From NCBI GenBank assembly GCA_018806915.1, contig JAGKQI010000105.1:3100001-3164000 (forward strand): DNA of 64,000 nt. Reading direction: 5' to 3'. The notes under the pieces are model-generated. The model did not search any database. It was not told the origin of the DNA and saw only the letters and a program-made list of their open reading frames with translations. The stretch comes from Phytophthora colocasiae. Lineage: Eukaryota; Oomycota; Peronosporomycetes; Peronosporales; Peronosporaceae. Shown here piece by piece: positions 54,607-64,000 of this stretch. Both the position numbers and the translations under genes were made by a program. Position 1 is the first letter of the stretch, and the number at the start of each line of letters is the position of its first letter.

Positions 54607-55530
54607 TTACCTGCTTCTGGGCGCCGAACCGTATTTCACAAAGGAATGTACCCTTGGAGAGCCTCGGAACACTCCCGGCATTAGAATCTGGTCTCGAAGC
54701 TCTTCACATTTGGGTGGGCCATTGACAAGTGCCATGTCCACAAACGCAAAAAATAGTTGTCGGTAGTATTTCTTGAATGCAACGTAGCGCTGGATAGAAT
54801 ACCGTTGGAGACAGATTTGGTCGTGTGTATCTACACCACCCATGCCAGAATGGTAGTCTGCGATCAACTGCGGGCAAGGGACCTGCGTGAGAGCTCCTGT
54901 CTTTTTGTCTTACCTCGTCACGTAAGTCTGCGCTGTGGAGCATCCTGTCGAAATTAGATGCACGGGACTTGAGTCCATCCAGGCTGTGGCTACAAGTGCT
55001 GGATACTGTCTACCATACTTTGTCCAACTTCAAATCAGCTACACGCATAAGAATACAGAATATGTTAGAGCATGGCTAAACGTATTCTGTAGAAGACAGA
55101 TTTACCGCAATGGTTTTGATCAAAGATTTTCCACTCGAGCCCTCTCATTTCATCATCATCTTGCTGGAAATTCTCGCCTTCATCTTCATACTCTGAATCG
55201 GATTCTACATCGTCCACGAATTCCTCAAGCTCGGGATCGATATCGTTGAAAGCAGAATCTCCCTCTTCCGACTCATCACTGACTGAGAAGCTATTAGCTA
55301 TTAGGCACAACGTTGACGTCATCCGGTGCAAGAGTAGGGAACGGGTTCTCAGCACGCATTGCATCCGTAAAGTTGTCACGATCAAATGCATCCAAATCGT
55401 CTGGTTCGTCACTCGTCTTGGCCTCGTCGCTAGCATCGTTCCCGGAATCAGAATCCACCGAAGCAATATCAACGTGTCGCGAAGTCGGTGAAACTTTGGT
55501 CGCGGAGCAGGGGGCGTATAGTGAACCCTA
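54607..55530 (-). pseudogene. piggyBac-like transposase remnant, internally deleted
   Basis: The N-terminal part (about 55100-55520) is acidic (SVDSDSGNDASDEAKTSDEP, then DPELEEFVDDVESDSEYEDE), ending GLEWKIFDQN, as in piggyBac family N-termini. The C-terminal part (54607-54867) carries YHSGMGGVDTHDQICLQRYS and KYYRQLFFAFVDMALVN, the conserved GGVDxxDQ block of DDE_Tnp_1_7. Most of the catalytic domain between them is missing. A tandem 7-bp duplication (TAATAGC twice, near 55301-55314) shifts the frame and creates stops in the N-terminal part. Its 5' end is cut off by the LTR beginning near 55544. Confidence 0.75.
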
Positions 55531-55543
55531 GTTATACGACTAC

Positions 55544-57161
55544 TGAAAAAAGGGTTTTCAGAGCCGTACAACGGTAGGTTGGCGTGTGGTACCTTGCGGT
55601 ATCCTCGTGGGTTCGTTGTCTTCGGAAATATGACCCTCGCCGGAGTCTGAGAATGTGTTGTGAAGAGAGGTTGGGGTTCCCTTGGAGTCTGGTGTCGGTA
55701 TTCAGGAAATCCTTCCAGGAGCGTTCGGGAGTCGGAATCTCTGGAAACCAAAGTGTTTTCCAGGAAGTCGGCGGTCGAAAAGAGGTTAATATACCAGAGA
55801 AAGTCTGAATTCGGTGTCTGAATATCACAAATCCAGAACCGAGATACCTGACTCTCAGAGATAAACAACCAATATACAGAGTTCGAAAATATACAAATAT
55901 ATACAGCCGTTCTTATTCTTTATAGGCCCTTGAACGGTGGGCTAACACTCCAGGTCAACTAGGGACTTACTACCAGACACCTGGTCTGTCTGGTATCCCT
56001 TTACGTTCGCGCACCACCCTCTAATATAGAGGAAAATATAAACCAATACAATCGGCTATATATAACAGTCTACCTTGCACTCTGAAAACGACTGTCTAGT
56101 TTCCAGAGCCTGTCCAAACGATCAATATGAAATGGGCTACCGCTAGAGACAAAACAAACGACCCAACTAGGATATGGAATAGGCGGGTCCTTTCAGGTCT
56201 CTACGTTACCTGATCTCCACCTAAGGGGATTGAATTTGGTGGAGATCACACGACGTACGTGATGACGTAGTGGCTTGAATACCTCTCAAGCGGACTTGTG
56301 CAGTAGCAAGCAAATTGAACTCTGTTTATCGTTTATCTTCCTCATAACTATCATATATCTCTGGTAACTCTCTTCTTCTTGTCGTCTTTTGCGTCCTTTA
56401 TGCAGTCAGTCGTCATATCTCAGGTACTCTTGGTCTTTGTATACATCTGGTACTTTAACTTGGTCTCAGTATGCAGTATGTGCAGCCGATCTCGATGGGT
56501 TGACGGGTAGAGACGTCATTACGGGGGATGTGCAGGTCAGTAATCACTTGAATGCGTGACTTGAACTTGGGTTCACTTGGTTTCAGTATGGTCTTGAATC
56601 TTCGGTGGTTTCAGAGTCTGATATCCTGGTTTTCAGAGTCTGATATCACTTGGTTTTTCAGAGTCTTGGTCACTCAGAGTTAGAGATACCAGAATCTTGA
56701 ATACGAAACCAGAGTACGGAGCACTAATGCTTCAACGTACATGAAGATCTTGAGGGTTGCGCGGGTGCGCGGCGTCCGGCGCGCGATACTTGGTCTCTGC
56801 GGGTATATATTGTGAATCCTTGAACCATCCATCGTCGCGCTGGACGGTAACGGGATGAGGTCTCTCAGAGATACATTCTTCTGAGAGACTTTCCGCCAGA
56901 ACTTAGGCACTCATCGTCGGGGAAAGTCCGGTGACCAGACAGAGTGTAGTTGACCTTCAGAGTTGTGCACACTCTGAAGTACACTTCTGGTCCTTTGGGC
57001 CCCTTTACAGTCAGGCGAAGGTTTATCCACAATCTTCCACAGATGTCGCACGGGTGCGGCCGCGTCCCAAAGTCCCTTTCGCTTATAACCCATAGTATAA
57101 CCAATCACATCGTAACGTAATATCCACCTGTCGCTCGAAAATCGGAATTAACATCATGTCA
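55544..57161 (-). repeat. Probable 3' LTR of Chronos-like element (about 1.6 kb)
   Basis: The stretch runs from TGAAAAAAGGG (55544) to CATCATGTCA (57161). Inside it are repeats of TTTTCAGAGTCTGATATC-type sequence (56600-56680). On the minus strand AGGAGGGGCGGT lies directly before TGACATGATG, as a purine tract before a 3' LTR. The left end abuts a piggyBac remnant. The partner LTR lies beyond the right edge, so the ends are tentative. Confidence 0.55.
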
Positions 57162-57402
57162 ACCGCCCCTCCTGGTCACGATCCATCAGTGCGGAACTTT
57201 CTCCAAGCTGTGTATCATGGCCAGGCCTATCAAACATTCTGATAGACGGTTTTCAGAGCGTAGCGTAGCTGCAACTCTTTGTCAGTTACCTGGTTTTCAG
57301 AGTCTCTGGTGTCCCGTCGCACAATCTGATTCTCTCAGACTCAGAAACTTGAATTTGACTTGCCAAACAGGCGATCATTTTCAAAACTCCGTCCTTTCGC
57401 TC

Positions 57403-60400
57403 ATGACTGAGGAAACGAACGCTTCTCTGAGCTTAAACGCCCCACCGAATGGGGCGGCAGGCGACGCCACAGGCACTTGTCCTGCTTCGGCAACTGCCAA
57501 TATGTCGCAGGGTGGAGATGTTGGTTCGGCCACATCGCCAGGTGGCAGCCCTAGCGCCCCAGCCCATGCATCCCAACCTACCGACTCACAGGTCGATGGT
57601 CCGACTGAGGATCTCCCTGGTGATGACATGAACTCGGCCGGTGTTGGTGATCTCTCGCCACCAGTGGTTTCACGTGGGGAATCTCACTCTGAATTCTCTG
57701 AGGGAACTCCTGGTGTCTTCAGACCGCGAGCCTTTGGTGCCCCACGGCTTTTGTCTACGGAAGAGGTCGATCGGCTGTTTCGTCAGGGTCTGGTGACAAC
57801 CACAGGGGATCAAGTCACGGCGTTGGGGGACTCTGATGTTCCCCAGAACTATATCGCTCCCAGCGTGAAGCCAGAGGGACGTGCCTTTCTGGTGAGTACC
57901 CCCGCGCGAGCTGAAGACTTCAGAAGAGGGCGCCACATAGCGAATGCGTACGGTGGCCCCTGTGTGCTCGTGGGTTACGAGGCACTTACTGATGAAGACC
58001 TCCGGGAGCTGGAGCGAGTGATTCCAAGCTTCGACCCCGCCGAAGTTGTGTCTCCGTGCGCCCAGACTCTAGACGTGCGTACTCTGGATGCTTTGACGTC
58101 GTCTGTGGATGTTCACCGGGAACTGGGGTCTCTGGTTTCTCATGTCTCTCCCACTCGGCTTGCCGAGAAAGTTTTTCGGACGGCCGGATGCTTAAAGCTT
58201 ATGACTGCTGCTCACCGTCGCCTTCGGGAACGCGTTGGTTCTCAGAACGGTGTCGCCTTGATTGATGCTGCAGCAGCGCGCTCTGAATGCGAAGAAATCA
58301 AGCGTGAGTGGGTACTGCACTGTCAATACTGGAAACACGAGCTTAAGTGTGCCCAGCAAGACGCCGGTGCGGTAGAAGAACGCATGACTTCGGAGATTCA
58401 GGATCTCAAAGCTCACTACCAGGACCAAGTGGAAGCTCTGAAGTCGGACAAGGCAGTTCTGAAGTCCCAAGTCGCTGATCTTCAAGCACAGGTCTCGATT
58501 CTGAAGTCGCGTCCTGAGGTCAAGCCCACAGATCCGTGGGGGTTCTCAGAGTTCTTACAAGAGAATTCTGAAATCTCTGGTAATTGGGATCGGCTCCATG
58601 ACCTTCTGGTGTCATACTAAGAGGACACCATCGTCCCTGATAACTGGACGACTATCATCAGCGTGACAGCCTTGGACGCGCGAAAGAAACCCGTTCCTGA
58701 CTTCAAGAAACGGCTTTCTGAGGAACGAGCTCGTCAGACTGCTGAGAAGACCGCGAGGACCTCCAGAGTTCTGGATCTTACTCGCCCAAGTACTGAAACC
58801 TCAGAGTCCAAGAGCGAGAGCCCACGGTACCTGTCATATCCGCCGAAGCCCCAGACTCTGAAATCACCTCCGAAGCGACCGCTCAAGTGGGACTCCAAGA
58901 ATTTGCAGCGTCGCCAGTCCGGACACAAGCCCGTTGAAGAATCGGCGCTTCCGGCGAATGCAGATTCTAAGGTGGCAAAGTCTGAGGTCCACAAGAGACT
59001 CCCTGGTGACGTGGTCTGGAAGGAAGTTCGACCCGACCTCCGCCAAGCCCTGCTATCTGGGATCAAGTATGATAAAGCCATGGAGTGGTTAGCATCGGAT
59101 AAAGCGGCTCACAGTCTCTTCAGCAGTCCGGCTCTCATTCAGATGTTGGTGAGCCTGGTTTTCTCTCGTCGCCTGGATGCTACTCTTTGGGCCAAGTACG
59201 TCCCTGAAGTGTATTACCAGATGGCCGACGAGGTGGTGGATCGTCACATCTCAGCTGGTACCGAGCCTGCAGCCTGGGGTGATCTGGATGGTCACGTAAA
59301 TTATCCAGAAAGTGATGTCGAGTCCACCGCCGACAACCCCAAGGATGATCCGGATTACAAGGATTCTGGTGTGATCGAGTCTGGAGACGAAGACGACGAC
59401 GAGAGCTCTGATGATGGTGTGTCTGACGACAGCGATTCCGAGAGCGACAAGTCTGAAGACAAGAAGTCTCAAGACAAGAAGTCTGGGAGCAAGAAGTCTG
59501 GGGACAAGAAGTCCGGGAGCAAGAAGTCTGGAGACAAGAAGTCTGATGACCACCCGCGTCCTGGTTCCAAACGTCCCCGGGATTCTGATGACGACTCTGA
59601 CTCTGATGATGGACCTATCATCCCCACCAAGAAGTCCAAGAGAAGTATCGCATCCGTAAAGGCCCACACCAGTCCCAAGTCTCGCCCGAAGTCCACCAGT
59701 GGAAGTGGATCGAGGTCCAAAAGTTCTTCTGGGAAAGCGCGTAGTCTGGTGTCCAAGCCCTATAACTCTCTGACGGTCAAGGAGCTCCAGGTGGTGGAAA
59801 CACCAGACTGTGAGGCATCCTCCTGGTTGTACTATGGTATCAGGGTACAACGAGTGAGCTCTACCAAGACCACCACTGGCCAGACATTGGGTTTTCCAGA
59901 CTACGAGGTGCACAAACACTCATGTGCCATCCTCAAGAAGCGCTGGGACTCTGAGCGGTACTGCGCAGTCCTCCGCAAGAAACGCGCCCCTTGGAAAGTC
60001 ATGTTCGACAACCGATTCTCAGAGTTTTACTTCCACAAGCGGGAAGAACTGGGGCCCATGGTGTTGGCTGACGTGGAAGACATCGTGCGCAGCATGAAGA
60101 AGCATGCTCAAGCCTTCTGGGAGCGCACGCATTGGGTGACCATGGATGTTGAGGCTGACGACAAGTCTGCGGAGCTTCACAAGTACCGGTCCATGCGTCG
60201 AGCCGCCATGATTCGTCAGCACAACGCCCTCATCCAAAAGGTCCTGGGGCACAAAGATTTCCCAGAGTCGCTGCTTTCAGAGCCTGGCATCTGGGTTGTC
60301 CCAGACAAGTCCTGCCCTTGGATCTGGCAAGATCCCAGAGTCGCAGAGCTCGGGGGTCCCAAGTGTCTGAGTCTGGAGACGCAACTGGGTGACTTGGACG

Positions 60401-60537
60401 CTATTGAGCCTGCTCGGATGCAATGGGCCACGGTGAATGCGGACGAAGAGTGGCCCCAGTACGTCCCCGCTGACATCAAGAAGGATCATATGACACCTAC
60501 GGAGCGTTCCGAGAACCCGATCTCCCTTCACTACTGA
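57403..60537 (+). pseudogene. Long antisense ORF of Chronos-like element, one TAA
   Basis: The frame runs from ATG 57403 (MTEETNASLS; an in-frame ATG at 57217 also exists) to a stop at 60537, about 1,044 codons, with one TAA at 58618-58620. The part before the TAA (to LLVSY) and the part after it (EDTIVPDNW onward) are in the same frame, so this looks like one protein broken once. Features: Ser/Pro/Ala-rich N-terminus, coiled coil (about 58300-58510), basic patches, an acidic Ser/Asp tract with a KKSGDKKSGSKKSG repeat (59460-59540), and an ordered C-terminal domain (WLYYGIRVQRV...CPWIWQDPRVAELGG). There is no zinc knuckle, protease or RT motif. Function unknown; it could be a Gag-like or regulatory accessory protein. 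Confidence 0.65.
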
Positions 60538-60922
60538 AGCTCAGGTGTCCCCCATGGTGCCCACGGGAAGGCTGCATCTTCGAGAAGCCAAATAGTTGTC
60601 TGCATTTGTGACGTAAATCCCCGGCCTCAGTGTAGCTTCCTAATCCGTTAATCTTTCAATATCACTCCACGTAATCACACTTCTTCTCATCATCTCATTG
60701 TTCATAACCTCGTATCCTCCAGTACTTAATTCTCCACAAACTCACTTCCATATTCACATTCACACAGTCGTTTTATATAAGCAGCAACATGGTCGATCAC
60801 ATATCCAAACGCACGAATTTCAGAAATAGGTCTCTGAAAACACGCACTCAGATTACCACACTCTAAAAGTCAATATCTGAAATCCTTCAGATATCAGACT
60901 TCCAGATGTGTTTTCAGAGTTA
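60538..60922. other. Convergence zone between antisense ORF and pol
   Basis: 385 bp between the two stop codons with no ORF. It is pyrimidine-rich around 60660-60740 and has TTTTCAGAG and ATATCTGAAA-type words near 60830-60920. Overlapping 3' ends of the two transcripts are expected here. Confidence 0.5.
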
Positions 60923-63900
60923 TTAGACTCTGGGGTGATCGTCTCCAGCCTGCATCGCCTGAAAACGGGCTCGTGCTCGTGCACTCTGGTTGAATTCGTA
61001 AAGTAATGCTCCACAGTTCAACTTCGATAACGGCAACCACTCAGTTTCATCGTAACCTTTCCACTTAATCAAATATTCGCGCAGGCGTCTGGACGTCCTG
61101 GTACGCTTGTTCCAGCGGGTATCCAGAATCTTTTCCACTTCATACTCGCCTTTTTCAATATCAGGTTCCCAACTATCTTCTGGTAACAGGGCAGCGTCAA
61201 AATCATCATCTTCTGGAATCTGGAGTTCCACCGTGGGTCGTCTGGGGAACAGAGCCCTTGGCTTCAGACGGCTCACGTGGACCCAGGGGTTCACGCGGTA
61301 GCCGGTATCTTCAACCTTGAGTCGTACTCTGAAATCGTCCAGCATCTCCTCGATCCTGAAGGGTCCGTGCCACATGTGTGCTAGTTTTCTGCTCAATCCC
61401 GTTTGTACCTTAGGGATGTAGAGCCATACAGCGTCGCCTATAGCGAAACCTGACTTCAGACGCTCTGATAACTCGTTCCACTTTCTGGTCTGTTCCTCAG
61501 ACCGGTCACGCTTTGCCTTCTTCTGGAGATCTTCGGCACATGCCAGAGCATAGCTATAGTCTCGTTGCATCTTCCGTCTCCATTCGTACGCGGTTCGCTC
61601 CTGAGTCGTCGATGGCTTGGGTCCAAGCATAGCGGACACTGTCCCGTGAGCATCCCAACCATGTACCAGGTAGAAAGGCGTTTCCAGACGGGTGGCATCG
61701 AATGACGTATTCAGGGCAAACATCAGACGTTCGGCGTGATCATCCCAGTCACTTTGATCAGCTTCAGAGATATATGCCTTAATCGCGCGCACCACAGTCT
61801 GTACTGATCTCTCTTGCTGGCCGTTGGCTTGAGGCCGGTACCCTAGAGTAGCTCGTTGTCTGCTACCCAAGAGTTCCCTGAAACACTTGAACACCTCACT
61901 CATAAAGCGGGGATCTTGATCATGAAGAATCAGAGAGCTAGCACCAAAGTTTCTGAAAACGCGTTCCTCATAAGCCTCTGCTACATCCTGAGCAGTGGTG
62001 ACACTCATTGGCTTGCACATCACGTATCCTGAAAACATATCCTGGAACAGCAAGAGAAACGTGTTTCCACGTGCGGATTTCGGCATGTGGGTCACAAAAT
62101 CCATAGACACCACTTCAAATGGCCGGCTGGGCTCAATATTTCCAGGGGACGGTCCAGGATTTGGGGGTCGCCCCTTGCCACTGGCACAGTCTACGCATTC
62201 CTTCACAAATCTCTCCACATCGGCATACATACCCAACCAGTAAAACTCCGAACTCAGCTTCTCAAAGGTCCTCCTGATTCCTTGATGTCCACCTTGGTAG
62301 TCTTCATGAGCATAGTGTAACAGGTCTGGATACAAGTCTCTGGGAACCACCAGTCTGAGTTCGTCAACATTGTCCCGGGGCCGTTCTCGAGTAGCGCGAC
62401 TCAGGCGATACAGTACATCTCTAGAATCCAGAACGAAGTCCTCAGCAACTCTGGCAAGCTTCCTGACTCGGGGTCGTGGTAAATCTCCCACGTCACCTTT
62501 CAGAAACTTCATGAGTTCAACCAAGTACGGGTCCTGACTCTGATGCGCCTTGATCCGTCGCCAGCGTTCTGCCTGGAACTCCAAAGGTCCCAAAGGTTCT
62601 CGTTCGCCATCACCCTCAGGCAGATTAGCGTCAGGCGGAGCTTGGGCACGGGTTACAGCAATCAACACTCTGGCCGATCGAGGTAGGGGTGCGGATTCCG
62701 GATCAAAAACATTCTCAGACTCTGGTGACGCATTACGTTCTTCAGAGTCTGATATTTTTGACTCTTGAGCTTCCAGGTCCGCGGCTGAGCAAGGCTTCAT
62801 CAGTTTCTCATGAACTTTGGATACCAGTTGCAGGTGCATGAGTTCATCCTCGTCATGCACCTGCCAAGCTTCCCCAAGAGTCAAAGTCTTCGAGGTCAGG
62901 TAATCCGCTGCTTGGTTAAACTCGCGCTTCACATGCACCAACTTCAGAGTCCGAAACTTGGTTTTCAGAGACTCAAATTCGGCCAACCTCCGTTGCAAGT
63001 TAGGCTGATTGCAGTTGATCAGTCCCTGAGCCTGTTGTATCGCGATGCGCGAATCTCCCACAACCACCAACTCCTGTATTCCGTAGTCGAGTGCCATCTT
63101 CAGACCGTAATTCAGGCCACAGTATTCCGAGTCATTCACCGTGACATCCGTCAGGGGAAACCCTCGGGCTTCCAGAACGCTCCACCCCGGGAGTTCCCAG
63201 AGTATACACCCACAGCTTCCCAGACGGGTAGACGTCTTTGCGGCACCATCAAAACTCAGAACATAGCCCTGATAATCTGCTTCCAGCATTTCCACACTGA
63301 TAGGAACTGGCGGCTTGACTCGCCCCTTGACTGGGATCAGATTTTCAGAGACTTCGTCCAGATGCTCCCTGGGGGTAATGCCCGCACCGAGTATAGCTGG
63401 AAGTCCATCTTCGTCACGCTGTACCCGGCGGATCTCCAGGTTCCACTGCGACAATTTCATACCCCACTTGACGTTTCTGCCGTCGGTGGAGTTCGATGTC
63501 AGCAACCATTTCAGGACAGAGTATCAGGTATAGACCACAATCACCGGACTTGATTCCACCAGAGCTCTGAAGTTTTCCAAGACTCTGAGGATCGCAATCA
63601 CTTCCTTCTCAGCGATATGATACCTGAGTTCGGCGTCGTTCAGGACACGACCCGTGAACCGGACCGGGTGTATTATTCCCTCATATTCTTGTCACAAGAC
63701 TGCTGAAGCAGCCCAAGGGTTCGCATGCGGAATGACAACAAACGGTCTGGTTCGGTCTGGATGTCTGAGTAGTGGAGTAGAGACTATCTTGCGTTTCAGA
63801 ATTTCGAACGCCTCTTTCGCACGAGTCAGGTCTCGTCCAGCACGAATCTGCTCGTCCGTCAGCTCATAGAGGGTAGCAGCAATCACCGGTAAATCCTCAA

Positions 63901-64000
63901 TAAACTTGTTGTAATAGTTGAGGCTTCCCATGAAACTCTGAACTCCCTTCAACGTAGACGGAAATGGCAGTTCTTCAACTCCTTTGACAATCTTAGGTGT
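60923..64000 (-). pseudogene. Chronos-like pol: RT end, RNase H, second RNase H, integrase, chromodomain
   Basis: The minus-strand frame enters at the right edge in the RT thumb region (STLKGVQSFMGSLNYYNKF) and runs to a stop at 60923, interrupted by TGA at 63692-63694 and 63525-63527. After the Gypsy RNase H comes a second, plant-type RNase H with all four acidic residues (SFDGAAK, NDSEYCGLNYG, VVGDSRIA, NQAADYLTS). The integrase follows with a zinc site (HYAHEDYQGGHQGIRR...CVDCASGK) and DDE residues in SMDFVTHMP, LHDQDPRF and ANGQQERSVQ. The C-terminal chromodomain is YEVEKILDTRW...LIKWKGYDETEWLP. Apart from the two stops the frame is intact for 1,000 codons. Confidence 0.88.

Larger units (their letters stand above)
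55544..64000 (-). mobile_element. Chronos-like Ty3/Gypsy element, 3' part, with antisense ORF
   Basis: Pol (minus strand) with RT/RNase H, a second plant-type RNase H, integrase and chromodomain enters from the right edge. The tract and LTR at 55544-57175 form its 3' end. Between integrase and LTR lies a 3.1-kb plus-strand ORF. Second RNase H plus chromodomain is the published signature of the oomycete Chronos group. Two in-frame TGA codons in pol and a TAA in the antisense ORF show decay. Confidence 0.7.

Noticed and set aside
59251..59919. 222-codon minus-strand frame in the sense direction of the Chronos-like element
   Set aside because: Complement of the Ser/Lys/Asp repeat of the longer plus-strand ORF; composition is explained by that repeat. 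I considered it as evidence for a sense ORF and dropped it.

Overview
The window is nuclear DNA of an oomycete, most likely Phytophthora or a close relative. The genes have short GT-AG introns of about 55-100 bp. Spacing is very tight (107 bp between two divergent start codons, 18 bp between two convergent stops). The transposon mix is typical of the group: Ty3/Gypsy elements, one with a second RNase H plus a chromodomain; a Mutator-like element with a Ulp1-like protease; PIF/Harbinger; piggyBac. There is no sign of bacterial or organellar DNA.

Layout. 1-2042: end of an LTR element, comprising a 1,583-bp LTR (460-2042) and, inside it, the start of a minus-strand Ser/Pro-rich coiled-coil ORF. 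About 2047-7975: a decayed Mutator-like element (FAR1-type domain, MULE transposase, SWIM finger, Ulp1-like protease), minus strand. 7976-9396: no recognised gene. 9397-12626: two convergent cytochrome P450s, one intact and one broken by a 6-bp insertion that makes a stop. 12834-15710: DHX16/Prp2 spliceosomal helicase. 16165-18348: PIF/Harbinger gene pair (Myb/SANT-like protein plus DDE transposase). 18404-31881: a host gene block with a polytopic membrane protein, an LRR-like protein, a BFR1-like coiled-coil protein, a TBC-domain Rab-GAP (8 exons rebuilt here), an NAT9-like acetyltransferase (7 exons) and a WD40 protein (10 exons). 31900-54055: a tandem family of three secreted alpha/beta-hydrolase (lipase-like) genes in three states. 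Copy A is intact. Copy B is split by a 6.7-kb Gypsy element (35591-42304, target duplication CTCGT) and also frameshifted. Copy C is 5'-truncated and carries a 200-bp MITE. A second Gypsy element (43351-52872, 636-bp LTRs) sits between B and C. 54607-55530: internally deleted piggyBac transposase. 55544 to the right edge: part of a Chronos-like Gypsy element whose pol runs on the minus strand, with a long ORF on the opposite strand between integrase and the 3' LTR.

Regions of single-copy housekeeping genes (9.4-34 kb) are flanked by layers of nested and broken transposons, as in gene-dense/gene-sparse oomycete genomes. The most interesting signal is the antisense ORF beside the 3' LTR. It appears at both ends of the window, in two elements with different LTRs. 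In each case a purine-rich tract faces the LTR as expected for a 3' LTR, and the ORF reads away from the LTR against the element's own direction. On the right, pol on the opposite strand confirms this orientation. The two 6-10-kb Gypsy elements have almost identical LTRs yet broken frames, which points either to recent mobilisation of defective copies or to base errors in the assembly.
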